Below the pieces are notes generated by a model. The model was not told the origin of the DNA. It did not search any database and saw nothing but the letters and a program-made list of their open reading frames with translations. The position numbers were made by a program, and so were the translations under genes. From assembly GCA_001936135.1 (NCBI GenBank), contig CP012812.1, positions 744,001 to 808,000 of the forward strand: a DNA stretch of 64,000 bases, written 5' to 3'. Below, piece by piece: positions 22,559 to 34,522 of this stretch (within the stretch, counting starts at the first letter, position 1; every line of letters begins with the position of its first letter). This DNA comes from Saccharomycopsis fibuligera x Saccharomycopsis cf. fibuligera. Taxonomy: Eukaryota > Ascomycota > Saccharomycetes > Ascoideales > Saccharomycopsidaceae.

Positions 22559-23668
22559 TTAGAAAAGAGTGAACAAGCCAAACATCATTGCACTGAGCAC
22601 AGAGAAGCTGACGCCAACAACGCTACCGGAACCATGGGAGCTACTAGAAGAGCCAGAAGTAGAGGAAGAGGAGGTGTTAGAGTTGTCCAAGGCGTCTCTA
22701 ACAACTTCGACGTAGTTACCATCATCAGTGGCATTGTTATTGAAAGCAGTACTTGCATCAAAAATAGAAATCCCACCAAAGTTGCTACTTTGAGCAGCTT
22801 TCTTAACTTTTTCTTTCAAAAGGTCAGTAGTGTTAAAGTAACCTGAAGCAGCAGCATCTGCTGATCCTGGAACACCCAAGTATATTTTGATGTCATTGTT
22901 TCTAGAGCTGTTTGCAGCCCAGTTAGACCACCAGTCCCAGTTGAAGTTGTCGGTGTTAGCATCACAGTTCTGTGCATTGTTGTAGAATTGAATAAAAGCA
23001 AAGTCAAAATAGTTACTGTCAAGCACGTTAGACAAATTGTTTTCATTACTTGGACATTGTGGAGCCACACTAAGGTAAATTTTCTTGCCACCGCTGTTTT
23101 TGTCGATTTTTTGCTTCAAAGTGTACAACAAGTTAACATAACCGGTTTCATTTTTGTTTTCAGCATCCAAATCAAATCCGTCAACTACAACATCACCAAA
23201 TGGTCTGAGTGCACTAGAGTTGGTGCTGGCATTTTTTGGACCAAACATGTCCCACAAAGTGTTAGCAAAATTAGTACCTTCTGAGTCTTTAGTGAAACCA
23301 TAACCCTCTCCTTCACCACCTAGGGACAAAAGCACCAATTTGTCGTTATTTTGGCAAGTCTCGATTTGATCAGCCAAAACAGTAAGCTCGTCAGTGTATT
23401 TGCTGGAGAATTCGTAACCATTGAATGTCAAAGTTGGAATGCCATTAGTGCCTGGAAATTTGTTTAAAAAGGACAAGAGCACAATATCGACATCGTCGTT
23501 TTCACAGTAGTAAGTCAAGTTCTGCTCTTTGACCTTTTGATTAGTTAGTTGGCCAATCGAGTTTTGACCCCAATAAAGGGCAATATTATCGCTAGAGCTG
23601 GCATCGAATTGAGCAGCGACAAAAGTGGCCAAAAAGCCCAAACTAAGCAAAGCGTTGAGAAATTGCAT
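22559..23668 (-). CDS. GPI-anchored class III-type chitinase (GH18)
   Basis: Encodes 369 residues. Signal peptide 1-20 (ending VAAQ), GH18 domain from about 27 to 320 with the first strand NIALYWGQNS, LLSLGGEGEGYG and the catalytic signature DGFDLDAE (D163, D166, D168 and general acid E170). Then comes a short Ser/Gly-rich region and a hydrophobic tail (VVGVSFSVLSAMMFGLFTLF) that fits a GPI signal. It hydrolyses chitin at the cell surface, as needed for cell separation. It is shorter than C. albicans Cht2 or Cht3 because the Ser/Thr-rich stalk is only about 20 residues and no chitin-binding domain is present. Paralogue identity (CHT1 or CHT2) is not certain. Usual GH18 signatures read DGxDxDxE, so the Leu and Ala here are mild variants. 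Confidence 0.9.
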   Translation of the reverse strand: MQFLNALLSLGFLATFVAAQFDASSSDNIALYWGQNSIGQLTNQKVKEQNLTYYCENDDVDIVLLSFLNKFPGTNGIPTLTFNGYEFSSKYTDELTVLADQIETCQNNDKLVLLSLGGEGEGYGFTKDSEGTNFANTLWDMFGPKNASTNSSALRPFGDVVVDGFDLDAENKNETGYVNLLYTLKQKIDKNSGGKKIYLSVAPQCPSNENNLSNVLDSNYFDFAFIQFYNNAQNCDANTDNFNWDWWSNWAANSSRNNDIKIYLGVPGSADAAASGYFNTTDLLKEKVKKAAQSSNFGGISIFDASTAFNNNATDDGNYVEVVRDALDNSNTSSSSTSGSSSSSHGSGSVVGVSFSVLSAMMFGLFTLF

Positions 23669-26627
23669 AGTGATTTTCCTTTTGATCTGAGCCTCTGTTT
23701 GATAGATATCAAATACAATAAGTTAAGTTGAATGTGTAATGTGTAATACAATAACAAAAAAATAGTAAAAACACACAATACAGAAAACAGACGAAGAACA
23801 AACTAGGAAAATCAGTAGCTTATATACACTGTCATTCAGAATTTATGCCACAGCTTCGTCATCGTCATTTTCGAGTACTCTACTTGCAAGTGGGAAACTC
23901 TCAGAAAAAAAAAAAATCAAACAACAATAAGAAAAAAATAGAAGGCATGCAATGCAGAAGCATGTGCATAAAACACATACATACAGATGCATAAACTACA
24001 CCAGATGCATCACCGTCTGTTACAGAATCGAACTGTCTTTCGTTAAATATAAACATTTTTGATCTCGAATTACCTACACTCCTTTATAATTTTATGGCCG
24101 GCAATCCCCGTATTTGCGAAACCTGGTCTCCGAGAGATTATTAAACGATCTCATCTTCAGTTCAATTAATATCTCAACGAACCAGTGGGCATCGCTAATA
24201 CAACATACAACATACAACACATCTAAAAATGATGGGCTGAAAGGCACAGAATCCAATTGACTACTCTTGAGTCTTGTGTCATTCCTTTGAAACCCTGGGG
24301 CTTTGTGTCAAGCCTCTGCCCTTGGCCTTTGTGGCTGTGGTGTCGATAGTTGATAGAGATGGAGCATCCGCCCATTAGGCGTCTAAGATCTCCGATTGAT
24401 GGGCCGTTAGCGCTAGCGAAATTTGTAAAAGCCCCAATCTTTAGTGTAATTTTCCATCTAGTGCTTGCAATGATGAGGCCGCACTCGTTAACAATCGTGG
24501 CATTATTGGAACACTAGAACGAATATTTAATCTGTGTGGTAATGCTGCTGTCAATTAAATCCTTACCGGCTATAGCTATACTGGGACCTGAACATGTTTC
24601 AAGCAGTTCAATGCCGTGGCTCTTACAAAATTATTTTACAATGTTTTGACAGTTACGCTCGTTTCTGACCAATTCACCGAAGCATGTTTTTGGTTGAGCC
24701 TGTGTTGCCCATTATTCCCACCCTTTGCGTGCTTTTCGGTAACTGGCCCCGTCAAATGATCAAACAATCGGTGTGACAATGTAGCGGGTGAATAACTTGG
24801 TACTGCAAGAATACTGCTTCTATCAGCTTTTTAATCCTGGCAATGTACAGAAAATGTTTTGTTTATTAATTTCCCTTTCTAGTGTAATAAAAGATTTGAT
24901 ATCTCTACAGATTTCTGTGCTCATTTAACGTAACAATAGTAGTACAGGTTTATACTTACACCAAAGTATATAATGGTGTAGCTGTTTTTCAAAAAATTAA
25001 GCTCAAAGCTCGAATATGAACATTAAGGACACACCATGCATGACAGATGATTCACCAATTTCTAGTATGCTACAGCTCTTCAACATATATACTAGCGGAA
25101 CGTTTCGTTTGAAGATCTGCGGATTCCCGAATTTCCAAAAGTGGTGCCGTGAAAACCTTAAGGCCCCATTGGTCACATTGGTACGCGTATACATGCTATT
25201 CGGTAATCCAATATCTTCAACTATTACTAAAAAGAATTTTTTTTTATAGAAAAACAACGGGGAATTAAGATAAAGAGTAAATCATTTGACATAATTTCCA
25301 ATTGTAAAATTTTTCCTAATGGCGAATCAGTATCAAGATGATGCTCTCGCCTGGACTAGTGCGACATCGTCGCTGATCTTTGAGCCCACAGAGGCCCAAA
25401 ACATACATATCAAAATTTGCACCCACATCTACAAAAGAAAAATGGCGTTTCTATTATTATAAGGTCGAACATATTTACAGAATCAAGCCTGCAATGCCTG
25501 CTTTTGTTCAAAAGTTTCCCGGCATTCCGCAAAGCTTAAATTCATCGGTTTATAACCGTTTACGAGCAAGATTTTCAGTGATTTTATGGTTTTGTTTAAA
25601 AGAGTTTTTACTAAAATTGAGCAAAAATGGCATTTAAAAACAAACTAAAAATGAATTGAAAAAACATCTGTTGACTGTGCTGCCTTAATATTGCAGAAAA
25701 AGTATTCTTTTAGGGATCTTGGCTTGCCCAAAATCTGTTGTTTATTCTTCAATTCTTTTTGGGTTAACTAGGGTCTAAATCTCGTAGGCTAAATTAAAAC
25801 CAATCAGTGGTTTTTATTTTTTGCAACTCTTTTGCTCCGAGACTCCGCGAAATTATGGCTGTAGATCCATAAACGTGATAACTTTTTGAATAATTATCAA
25901 TTTTTTGACTACCATCATTCACAAGCTTGAGTTTTAGAATCCTATAGTTACGAAACAACACAGCATAGCATGACATTAGCCTCAAGTTTAATTCAACCTT
26001 TTTAATGCAGTGCAAGCTTAGCGCTCACGAAAAAGCGAAAAAAAAAGTGAAAATAAGGCAGTAAAAGAAAGAAAAGAAGATGCGCGTCATATATTAAAAC
26101 GCTAACATCTTATGCACCACACTGTTTTTGTGAAATACAGATCTGCAAATCTGTAAATGCACGACGAGAGATCTAATTAGCCAAGGGAAAAGTTTTATCT
26201 TGATTAACCAGCAGCAAAGGATTGCATCAGTAGATACACTTTCGAGAAATAACATATCGGTGATCATTCTATAGTACATTGACAAATGAACATGAAACAG
26301 AAAGAAAATAACAAATAACGATCAAAGGTGGTAAACTTTTTCGGGAGAGAAATTTGCGGTCGGACAAAAAGCGCAAGAGAAAAAAGTTTAGTGGAAAAAA
26401 GATTACCATCACTGAAACCCTAGATAGTAAAAATAAGGAAAACGGTTTACAAAACCGAGGGAGAAGAAGAAAGAACCAGAGACTAAAAAGGAAAAAAAAA
26501 TGTAAAAAGGTTCAAGAAAAACCAAAGACCATATGAAATTATTAGTATTATACGAAGAAGTACGAGAAATAAATATACAAAGAAGCAAAAACAAAATTCG
26601 TGAACAGAAATCAAACACAATTATCAG
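23669..26627. other. Promoter side of chitinase and spacer to the DUF2433 gene
   Basis: About 3 kb with no supported gene. A CATACAACA repeat lies near 24198-24222. An A/G-rich stretch at 26340-26525 produces a Lys/Arg-only open frame that I reject. Confidence 0.45.
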
Positions 26628-28679
26628 CTATCGTGAAGACCCGCCTCTGCCACCTCGGCTTCTTGTGCTGCCTCTACCTCCTCTTCCACCAGTTCCGCTG
26701 CCACTACCACTATTACCTCCTCTCAGCAGCGAGCCGCCTCTACCAGTGCCACCGCCACCAGACCCGCTTCCTCTGTAGTTCCCACCAGACTTGCCCCTGT
26801 TCCCATTGCCTCGACTTGTCCTGCTTCCATTACTGCTAGCAACATTATTACCACTGTATTTATTGTAGGACTTATTATGACTGTTATTATAGCCGTGGTC
26901 TAAATCTTGCAGCTTTGATCCATGATTTCCGCTTTCATCATCTTCTTTAATGTTGTTTCGAACATCATCTTGGTTTCTGTGTGTGTTGCTAGCATTTAAT
27001 GATTTCAGACCAGATGAAGATCCATTTTGCACAGAGAAGTTTAATCGCTGCTTTTGAGTAGCATTGCTGTTATTGCTATTATTGGCGGATTCAGCATCGT
27101 TTCCGTTTTCGTCATTAATATTGTTGTCATTGTGTTTGTGTTTGTCTTTGCTATTATTATTCTCGTCGTTCACGCTATGATTATAGCACTCTTCGTCATC
27201 ACTATCTTCTTCATCCTCACCCGCAAGCTTACGAAAGTTGAAATCGAATCCAGTGGCAAAACACTGCATTTCAAACCGACTCCCTTCGGCTACATTGAGC
27301 GTCAAATAGCCATTATTCATGTCACAAAGGTTGAAATGCCAAAGATTTTGAAATGCAGAATAATAAGCGTCGTTTTGTTTTTTGCTGATGGTAGGATCAT
27401 TAGCTAAAGTTGTTTTATTGTACAATGACAATGGTATTATATTTTTGCTAGATGAGGGCTGTGCCGATGCAGACGTTGATGCGGATGTAGAAGCAGATGA
27501 AGACGTCGCTGCGGGGTTGCTTGGAGCTGCTGGTGTAGAAGTTGAGCTATAAGCCGCACCTGAGCTATCATTTTTCACCGTGAGTGACGAATTTGGGGCT
27601 AACGTCGATGAAGAAATAGGAATTCTGTCAAAACAATTGAGAGCAGTTTCAAAAAGCTCATAGATTTCCTGTTTGTTTGGGTTATCGTCTTTGTTGGTAA
27701 TTAACTCAATGGTTGACTTTATGTTTTTCCAGATTTTGATCAATTGCAACTTGGAATCAATGAATTTGTTTTTAAAAAACTCATAATTTGGACAAATGGA
27801 AAGTTCATTATAGGATGAACTGTATAAGAAGTGAAGTGAGTTGGAAATGGTATAATCTGCTTTCAAAAAAATTCCCAAATGCTCAAGTAAGCTTTCCTTA
27901 GATGGGGAAGAATGACTAACAAAAATTTTAACTGCTTTCTTGAAATCTTTGTTTTGTTTAAATGTCCTATTAACGGTTTTGATAAGTTTACCGACTTGCA
28001 ATAATGTTATCCAAATGTTACCTGGATCGCCAGATGTTGGAACAAAAAACTTATCTTCTTGCTGCTCTTTGGAGATATCCGAGACCTCATTTTGAATACT
28101 ATCATCATAAGTACCATGAAAAAAAAGCTTGCTAATATTGAGTGCACCGCCAAGGCCAAAAAGGCAAATGTTTAAATCTGGGGCTACTGGAACATTGTAG
28201 ATGCTGTTTTCATCAATCAAATGTAAGTTGGGAATATTGTAGATACCCAATTTGAACCGATTAATGACGGAAGTATCCTCAATCATACCGTAAATGGTGT
28301 ATATCGGCACCTCAAATTTAAGCTCACCGCTCAAGAACTGATCCAATTCTGATAGTCGCTCATTGATTACATAGTCAACAAGCTTCCCTTCATCTTCTGC
28401 ATGATTATTGTTTGACGGTGTCACTTTGGACAATTTGTTGACTTTGCTTTTAGTTTCTGCACTAATTAGAGGCGAGAAGGCGATAATATGACGCAAATAA
28501 CTTTCATGAATCTTAGCTATACTATTTTGATCAAAAAATCCAAAGTTGCCTGTATGAATGATGATTGAGGCTTGGTGTTTGCGTGCTAGAGCATTCAACT
28601 TGCTTAGTTCACCTCTAACTTCGGCAACGCATAGTATTTTAAACCCATTGTGGTTAATCACTTTTTCAAATTGACTCAT
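26628..28679 (-). CDS. DUF2433 metallophosphoesterase-like protein with RGG tail
   Basis: Encodes 683 residues from the ATG at 28679 (the frame continues upstream only to a TTG). Residues 10 to about 350 match the fungal DUF2433 family: FKILCVAEVRGEL, IIIHTGNFGFFD, VPIYTIYGMIEDTSVINRF, NLHLIDE, CLFGLGGA, GNIWITLLQVGKL, KIFVSHSSPSKE and ADYTISNSLHFLYSSSYNE. The fold is that of calcineurin-like phosphoesterases, but usual metal ligands are altered (HTGN where filamentous-fungal homologues, as I recall them, have HTGD). A Ser/Ala-rich linker (about 380-420) and an Asn/Asp-rich region (about 480-600) follow. The last 60 residues are an RGG/GSG-rich RNA-binding-type tail. The family's function is unknown; the RGG tail suggests RNA contact. 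Confidence 0.85.
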   Translation of the reverse strand: MSQFEKVINHNGFKILCVAEVRGELSKLNALARKHQASIIIHTGNFGFFDQNSIAKIHESYLRHIIAFSPLISAETKSKVNKLSKVTPSNNNHAEDEGKLVDYVINERLSELDQFLSGELKFEVPIYTIYGMIEDTSVINRFKLGIYNIPNLHLIDENSIYNVPVAPDLNICLFGLGGALNISKLFFHGTYDDSIQNEVSDISKEQQEDKFFVPTSGDPGNIWITLLQVGKLIKTVNRTFKQNKDFKKAVKIFVSHSSPSKESLLEHLGIFLKADYTISNSLHFLYSSSYNELSICPNYEFFKNKFIDSKLQLIKIWKNIKSTIELITNKDDNPNKQEIYELFETALNCFDRIPISSSTLAPNSSLTVKNDSSGAAYSSTSTPAAPSNPAATSSSASTSASTSASAQPSSSKNIIPLSLYNKTTLANDPTISKKQNDAYYSAFQNLWHFNLCDMNNGYLTLNVAEGSRFEMQCFATGFDFNFRKLAGEDEEDSDDEECYNHSVNDENNNSKDKHKHNDNNINDENGNDAESANNSNNSNATQKQRLNFSVQNGSSSGLKSLNASNTHRNQDDVRNNIKEDDESGNHGSKLQDLDHGYNNSHNKSYNKYSGNNVASSNGSRTSRGNGNRGKSGGNYRGSGSGGGGTGRGGSLLRGGNSGSGSGTGGRGGRGSTRSRGGRGGSSR

Positions 28680-29595
28680 TTCAGTTGTCCTTATTGGTTG
28701 ATTTGTTGGGCTTTGTATCAAAACGAATGTTGCAAGTGTTTTATTTGTATATCTGATATGCCGCGCTTATTGAATTGAATACTGCACAAGACGTCCGTAT
28801 TTCTAAAGTAAACGCGCGCCTCAAATGATCTGGCTTTCCCACTTGTTCTACCAATTGCAATGCTGTATTTCTCAATGGACTTGTTCTCTCTATAATAAAC
28901 CAATTTTTTTTTTTGAATGTTGCAAAATAACTTTTACCCCGCGATTGAGATGTGAATCCTCACTAAATTAGCCGGGCCTTGCCTCCCAAAACACTGAAAA
29001 ATGACGATGCAATTTCTGGATTCAAAACAACGCCAAAATAGCGAAGTAGGAAATGCTGAAAAGGAGGTGCAATACAGATTTACAAGCAGGGTAACAAATT
29101 TTGGAGGGTGTCATTTTTAGTATTCTAGGGCTCTTGGTAGACATACACGGTATATAATGGAGTAGGGAAAATATCAACAGATTTATGTAAACGAATGTCA
29201 CTAGCTAACGCTTTGCAATGTTTACATTACATTAGCAGCGTACTCATACTCTGAAAGGAGCACCATTCATTGCTGTTACACTGGCTGGATCTACGGTTAT
29301 TACGGTCTACAGCGTTTCCGCCCTCCGCCGCTCACAAAAAACGAAAAGGCGCTGACAAAGCCGCAGAAAGGCGGAAAATGACAGTGGAGTAATGTCCGGG
29401 CAACCTTTGAACAGAGGCCAATGAAATTCAAGCAAATGTTAAGCGTCGCAGTAAAAAAATAAAAAGTAAAAAAAATAGAAGAAAAGAGAAATTGCACAAC
29501 ATGGCTGCTGTTGTTTGTTGTAGCTGTTGGTTATCGTTATCGTTGATACTACTTGCTACTGCGGTGAATGAATCAATAATCACAATCTAGTAATA
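28680..29595. other. Shared promoter region of the DUF2433 gene and NDUFV1
   Basis: Divergent spacer of about 0.9 kb. CCAAT at 29418-29422 lies 174 bp before the NDUFV1 ATG, a plausible Hap-complex site for a respiratory gene. Short minus-strand open frames at 28718-28903 and 29300-29497 are not supported. Confidence 0.45.
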
Positions 29596-31053
29596 ATGAT
29601 TCGCAACACTTTCAATAAATCATCTTCTAGCATATTGAAGCGTGGGTTGGCTACTGTCACTGACACCGCTGCCCAGCCTCCTCGTCATTATGGTAACTTG
29701 AGTGATCAAGACAGAATCTTCCAAAATCTTTACGAAGGCTATGGATCAGACTTAAAGTCCGCCATGAGAATGGGTGACTGGTATAAAACCAAGGAAATCA
29801 TCTTAAAGGGTGATAAATGGATTATTGATGAAGTCAAGAAATCGGGCTTGAGAGGAAGAGGTGGTGCTGGTTTTCCATCTGGTTTGAAATGGTCTTTCAT
29901 GAACCCACCTGGATGGGAAAAAAATCCAGGTCCAAGATACTTGGTTGTCAATGCCGATGAAGGTGAACCAGGTACTTGTAAAGATAGAGAAATCATGAGA
30001 AAAGACCCTCACAAGTTGGTTGAAGGTTGTTTGCTTGCTGGGAGAGCCATGAATGCTACTGCTGCTTACATCTATATCAGAGGTGAATTCTACAACGAAG
30101 CAGTTGCTTTGCAAACCGCCATTAACGAAGCTTACAGAAACGGTTTAATTGGTAAAAACGCTTGTGGTTCCGGTTACGACTTTGACGTTTACATCCACCG
30201 TGGTGCCGGTGCTTACATTTGCGGTGAAGAAACCGCATTGATTGAATCCATAGAAGGTAAGGCTGGTAAGCCAAGATTAAAGCCACCTTTCCCAGCAGGT
30301 ATTGGTTTGTTCGGTAGACCATCCACCGTTACTAATGTCGAAACTGTTGCTGTTGCCCCAACCATCTTGAGAAGAGGCGGTGACTGGTTTGCCGGTTTGG
30401 GTAGACCAAGAAACAGTGGTACCAAACTTTTTGGTATTTCTGGTCACGTCAACAAGCCATGTGTGGTTGAAGAAGAGATGTCTATCCCATTGAGAGAATT
30501 GATTGAAAAACACTGTGGTGGTGTTATTGGTGGTTGGGACAATTTGTTGGGTATTGTGCCAGGTGGTTCTTCTGTGCCAATATTGCCACAAAGTGTATGT
30601 TCTGAAGTGTTGATGGACTTTGATGCTTTAAAAGATGAAGGTTCCGGTTTGGGTACCGCTGCCGTTATCGTCATGAACAAACAAACTGATGTTGTTAGAG
30701 CCATTCAAAGATTCTCTGCTTTCTACAAGCACGAATCCTGTGGTCAATGTACCCCATGTAGAGAAGGTACTACTTGGTTGGACAAGATGATGAGAAGATT
30801 TGTAAATGGACAAGGTACTGAAAAGGAAATTGACATGATTTGGGAATTGACTAAAGAAATCGAACAACACACTATCTGTGCTTTGGGTGACGCTGCCGCA
30901 TGGCCAGTCCAAGGTTTGATTAGACAATTTAGACCAGAAATTGTTAAGAAGTTCCAGAAATTCGATGAAAAAGTGCATTATGGTGGCTGGACTCCAAAGG
31001 GCGATGTTAAGGATGGTAAAGTTATACACAACCCTCTTCCAGAACATCACTGA
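29596..31053 (+). CDS. Complex I 51-kDa flavoprotein subunit (NDUFV1/NUBM)
   Basis: Encodes 485 residues. This subunit binds NADH, FMN and the N3 4Fe-4S cluster and starts electron flow in proton-pumping NADH dehydrogenase in the mitochondrial inner membrane. A mitochondrial presequence ([21 protein letters not shown]) precedes [13 protein letters not shown] and [15 protein letters not shown] (FMN/NADH site), [16 protein letters not shown], and the cluster ligands SCGQCTPC (Cys at about 381, 384, 387) with a fourth at about 427 (TICALGD). Length and motifs are complete. S. cerevisiae lacks complex I, so this gene excludes Saccharomyces. Codon bias is strong, as expected for an abundant protein. 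Confidence 0.97.
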   Translation: MIRNTFNKSSSSILKRGLATVTDTAAQPPRHYGNLSDQDRIFQNLYEGYGSDLKSAMRMGDWYKTKEIILKGDKWIIDEVKKSGLRGRGGAGFPSGLKWSFMNPPGWEKNPGPRYLVVNADEGEPGTCKDREIMRKDPHKLVEGCLLAGRAMNATAAYIYIRGEFYNEAVALQTAINEAYRNGLIGKNACGSGYDFDVYIHRGAGAYICGEETALIESIEGKAGKPRLKPPFPAGIGLFGRPSTVTNVETVAVAPTILRRGGDWFAGLGRPRNSGTKLFGISGHVNKPCVVEEEMSIPLRELIEKHCGGVIGGWDNLLGIVPGGSSVPILPQSVCSEVLMDFDALKDEGSGLGTAAVIVMNKQTDVVRAIQRFSAFYKHESCGQCTPCREGTTWLDKMMRRFVNGQGTEKEIDMIWELTKEIEQHTICALGDAAAWPVQGLIRQFRPEIVKKFQKFDEKVHYGGWTPKGDVKDGKVIHNPLPEHH

Positions 31054-32048
31054 GCTTTCCAATGAAAGAAGTTTATTTAACAAAAAAAAAATAATACTGT
31101 CAATATCAATAACCACAATGCAATTTCAACGAACTGTCCCCCTTTCCTCTTTGCATCTCGTTCGCTGCAATAGTCATTCATCCCCATAAAAATCACACAT
31201 AGCATGAAAAATCAATTAATACCGAACTGCTGCAGTTATTCCATTGTAAGCTCAGGATATTATATTATTTTACAATAGATGATTTCAAATGTAATTTACT
31301 CCCGCTCGGTTGCCAAAAACCCAAGCTTGGCAAATGGTTAGATTCAAAACAACAAAACCATTACAACAATTTCTTTCTATTATATCTTTTTTTTCTACCT
31401 TCTTTTTTATACGTTTATACTACTGTTAATGTATCTCTTTATTCCATGTTTTTACCAATACATACGCCTATTTGCTAAAATTAGATAAATGTTTGGTATT
31501 TCCGCTCAGCGAATCGGAGACCAGCGATTTGTAATTGTTCCATTGCACATTTAGTCATGCCAATATTGCCGCCTCCTGCATATTATCACTATATCCATGG
31601 GGCTCGTAACGAACTTATAAATTAATGAGTGCTTTGGCAGTATTTTGGTGATCTGACATAGTTCTGTATCTGTCTGTCAACGTATTGTGGTGGTCTTTAG
31701 TCTAGCAAAAAATCTAATTATACTGAATAAACAAATATTGTGCTTAGCTCTCTTCACTTCTCGAGCGGATTCCTAAGTTTTTCCTCTTTTCTTCTGTTCT
31801 GTTAACAGTTGTTAATTTGCTTGTGTTTTAGTTTTTGTTTTTCCCGACTATCAGCGATTGACACTTTTTTTTTTCCAACGTCGTGTTTTTTATTTTCTCT
31901 GATTAAATTCGTAAGACTCAAGCTTTTTCGTTGACCTTTTCTTTCATTTCAATTATCCTGCTGTATAAGTACGTCCATTGACGGTTTGTCCAAATTCAGT
32001 CCAAATTAACGGTCCCACTTGATTTTTTGATAATAATCTCACACAATA
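31054..32048. other. Intergenic between NDUFV1 and GDT1
   Basis: About 1 kb. An A9 run lies just after NDUFV1 and T-rich stretches at 31380-31410 and 31866-31875. No gene or RNA seen. Confidence 0.45.
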
Positions 32049-33194
32049 ATGAAGATTCAACAGATATATACGTTGTTGGTGGCTGTGTATACCGCCCAAG
32101 TGCTTGCCAAACAATCCTCTTCTAGCAATGACGAAGCTGTTAACTATGATGCCAAAGTGTCTTCGAAACTTGACACCAAATCGATTGATTTGGATTTTAA
32201 AAAGGATGAGGTTATCAGCGATAGCAAATTTGCCAAATATGCCGAAAAAGATCATCCAAAGGCAAAATCAGGTACCGTTACCGAGATCAAACCGGTCGGC
32301 GCAATTGCCAAAACCGGGAGCAACAAAAACATTGATGCTACAGTGGAAGATGCCCCAGCTTACTTGAAAGAAGAATCTGTAACTTCAAGTTCCAGTGGGG
32401 AGTCTAGTGGCAATAGTGCTGTCAAACAACAAAATCAAAATGATCCAGAAGCAGGTCAATTTCACTCTTTCGTCATGGCCACCTCGATGATTATTGTTTC
32501 TGAAATTGGTGACAAAACATTTTTGATTGCTGCTTTGATGGCTATGAAGTCTCCAAGATTAGTGGTCTTCAGCGCTGCCGCTAGTGCTCTTGTCATCATG
32601 ACTATCTTATCCGGTATTGTTGGCCACGCCTTACCAGCATTGATCCCACAAAGAGTCACCCAATTCCTCGCCAGTGCACTTTTTATCATCTTTGGTTACA
32701 AATTGCTTAGAGAAGGTTTGCAGATGTCTAATGAAGTTGGCGTCAATGATGAGGTTGCTGAAGTTGAAGAAGAAATTGCCATGAGCGCGTTGAATGACAA
32801 AAACGATGACATTGAAGCTGGTGAAGGGTTAAATGGCGGTTCTTCTCATCATAATCAGGCCCAGACTGGTTACAAGAAATATCTTGCACAAATCAAAGAA
32901 CTCGTTGGGTTTGTGTTATCCCCAACTTGGGTGCAAGTGTTTGTGTTGACATTCTTGGGCGAGTGGGGTGACAGATCACAAATTGCTACTATTGCTATGG
33001 CCGCTGGTAGTGATTATTGGGCAGTGATTTTGGGTGGTTGTGTTGGCCATACTTTGTGTACTGCGGTAGCCGTGCTTGGGGGAATGTTTTTGGCTTCTAA
33101 GATTAGTATGAAGCAAGTTACTCTTGGTGGTGCTGCTACATTTTTCATTTTCTCTATCTTATACTTGTACGAGGCTGTTTACGGTGAACATTAG
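32049..33194 (+). CDS. GDT1: Gdt1/TMEM165 family Golgi Ca2+/Mn2+ transporter
   Basis: Encodes 381 residues. Signal peptide (about 1-20), then a long Lys/Ser-rich lumenal segment to about 135. The UPF0016 core follows: two repeats of three membrane segments, each starting with the family motif, EIGDKTF (about 151) and EWGDRSQ (about 305), joined by an acidic cytosolic loop (about 230-275). These Glu/Asp residues form the cation site. In yeast Gdt1 moves Ca2+ and Mn2+ into the Golgi and supports glycosylation. S. cerevisiae Gdt1 is about 280 residues; the extra length here is the N-terminal lumenal region. The ATG at 32049 gives a good signal peptide. Confidence 0.94.
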   Translation: MKIQQIYTLLVAVYTAQVLAKQSSSSNDEAVNYDAKVSSKLDTKSIDLDFKKDEVISDSKFAKYAEKDHPKAKSGTVTEIKPVGAIAKTGSNKNIDATVEDAPAYLKEESVTSSSSGESSGNSAVKQQNQNDPEAGQFHSFVMATSMIIVSEIGDKTFLIAALMAMKSPRLVVFSAAASALVIMTILSGIVGHALPALIPQRVTQFLASALFIIFGYKLLREGLQMSNEVGVNDEVAEVEEEIAMSALNDKNDDIEAGEGLNGGSSHHNQAQTGYKKYLAQIKELVGFVLSPTWVQVFVLTFLGEWGDRSQIATIAMAAGSDYWAVILGGCVGHTLCTAVAVLGGMFLASKISMKQVTLGGAATFFIFSILYLYEAVYGEH

Positions 33195-34522
33195 ATCACC
33201 GAACTTAAGACTTTTAAACTCTCTCAAGGAACCAGAAAAAAACCAATACAGAAGGCAAAGAACACTAAAGGTTTTTCCATAAACTGCCATACCATTTCCT
33301 ATTTTCAAAACATATCGCAACGTGCGTACATTTGACATTCATTCCATCCAAGTTGTATTAATAGTTTCCGATATTCGTATTAACTAATAAAATTTGCATA
33401 TCAGAGATTCATTCTATGTGCCAAAAATCATCGTTTAGAGCATTGTTTATTATTAGTTTTATTTTTTACCATTCAAATTTTCAAATCATTTTCAAATTCA
33501 TCATACTTTCTTCTTCACCTACTCTTTTCGTTACCCTTAATATCACCGGTGCTTAATTTTTAGTGCTAATCTTTTCCTGCTTTGCATAATATTTATATAT
33601 TTAGGCATGCTTTGTTCCATTCCATTTATTTTTTATTTTTTTTCAGTCATTTTTTGTTTTTTTTCCTTTCATTTTATCGTATTTTTGAATCAAATAATCA
33701 TTTTTATGTTTATTTTTTATTGGTTTTGGTTCGTCAACTAAAACAGATCAAAACTTTTAAATGCGTTCCAGGAATCTCAAGTGTTTATCAAGCCTATCTT
33801 GTTTGCTATCTCTTACGCAATTCTTATGGGAATAAATAACTTGAAATTTTTGTTACATGTAGGAAGGCGTACAGTAACATGATGGCTTACCCTCATGAGG
33901 AAGCCAGAAAGTGTAATTTGAGCAAAAGTAATGCGGTAATAATTTTTTTTCATAGTGTTTATGTATTCATTTAGTGGTGCTTTATTCAGTTGTAATTACC
34001 AGTTTAGACCTTCTTGTTTTCAGCAGCCGTAATGTTTTTTTCAATGAATTTGAAGGTTTAATGTAAGGGCTAGCGTGGGAAAAGGTTTTGTTACATATTC
34101 TTAATTGTTGCTATGTTAAAAGCTCGTATCAGTATAGTATAAATGTGCCTAAGCTAGTTGTATAGTATAGTCTTTTAAAGATAGCCTACAGCTATTTATA
34201 GAACCGTGTCAAATGCGCCCGCTGACTGTATTGAAATCTGGTGTTGCCACGAGCAATGCGAGAGTGCCTAAGGGTTATCGTATTCATTATGCATGGTCAG
34301 CAAAGTCAATAGCAAGAGTTAAAAGCAATTTTCTAGAACTCGCTTACTATGTGTTCCAGAACGCTTTTACGTTTAAATGGAAAGTCAGCTAAATTTTTTT
34401 GATTTTCGGCATCAAGCAAATTCTACTAAACTAGATAAAGTTTCCCTCCCATAATAACTCTCCGGACAATTGAGTTAATTAGCTTTATTTGAATTCAAAA
34501 CTTTAACATACAAGAAGAGTAC
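33195..34522. other. Intergenic between convergent GDT1 and MPS2
   Basis: About 1.3 kb, AT-rich with many T runs at 33450-33720. A short strong hairpin at 33884-33905 is reported under findings. No gene supported. Confidence 0.45.

Noticed and set aside
25339-25380. GATGATG ... CTGA pair resembling a C/D snoRNA
   Set aside because: Boxes are imperfect, too close together and the flanks do not pair.
26628-27407. Plus-strand frames opposite the DUF2433 gene
   Set aside because: Hydrophobic Val/Ile-rich antisense of Asn/Asp-rich codons; the minus-strand gene is supported by family blocks.
32038-32050. TCACACAATAATG just before GDT1, similar to the LINE end
   Set aside because: No poly-T and no further similarity; chance match in the leader.
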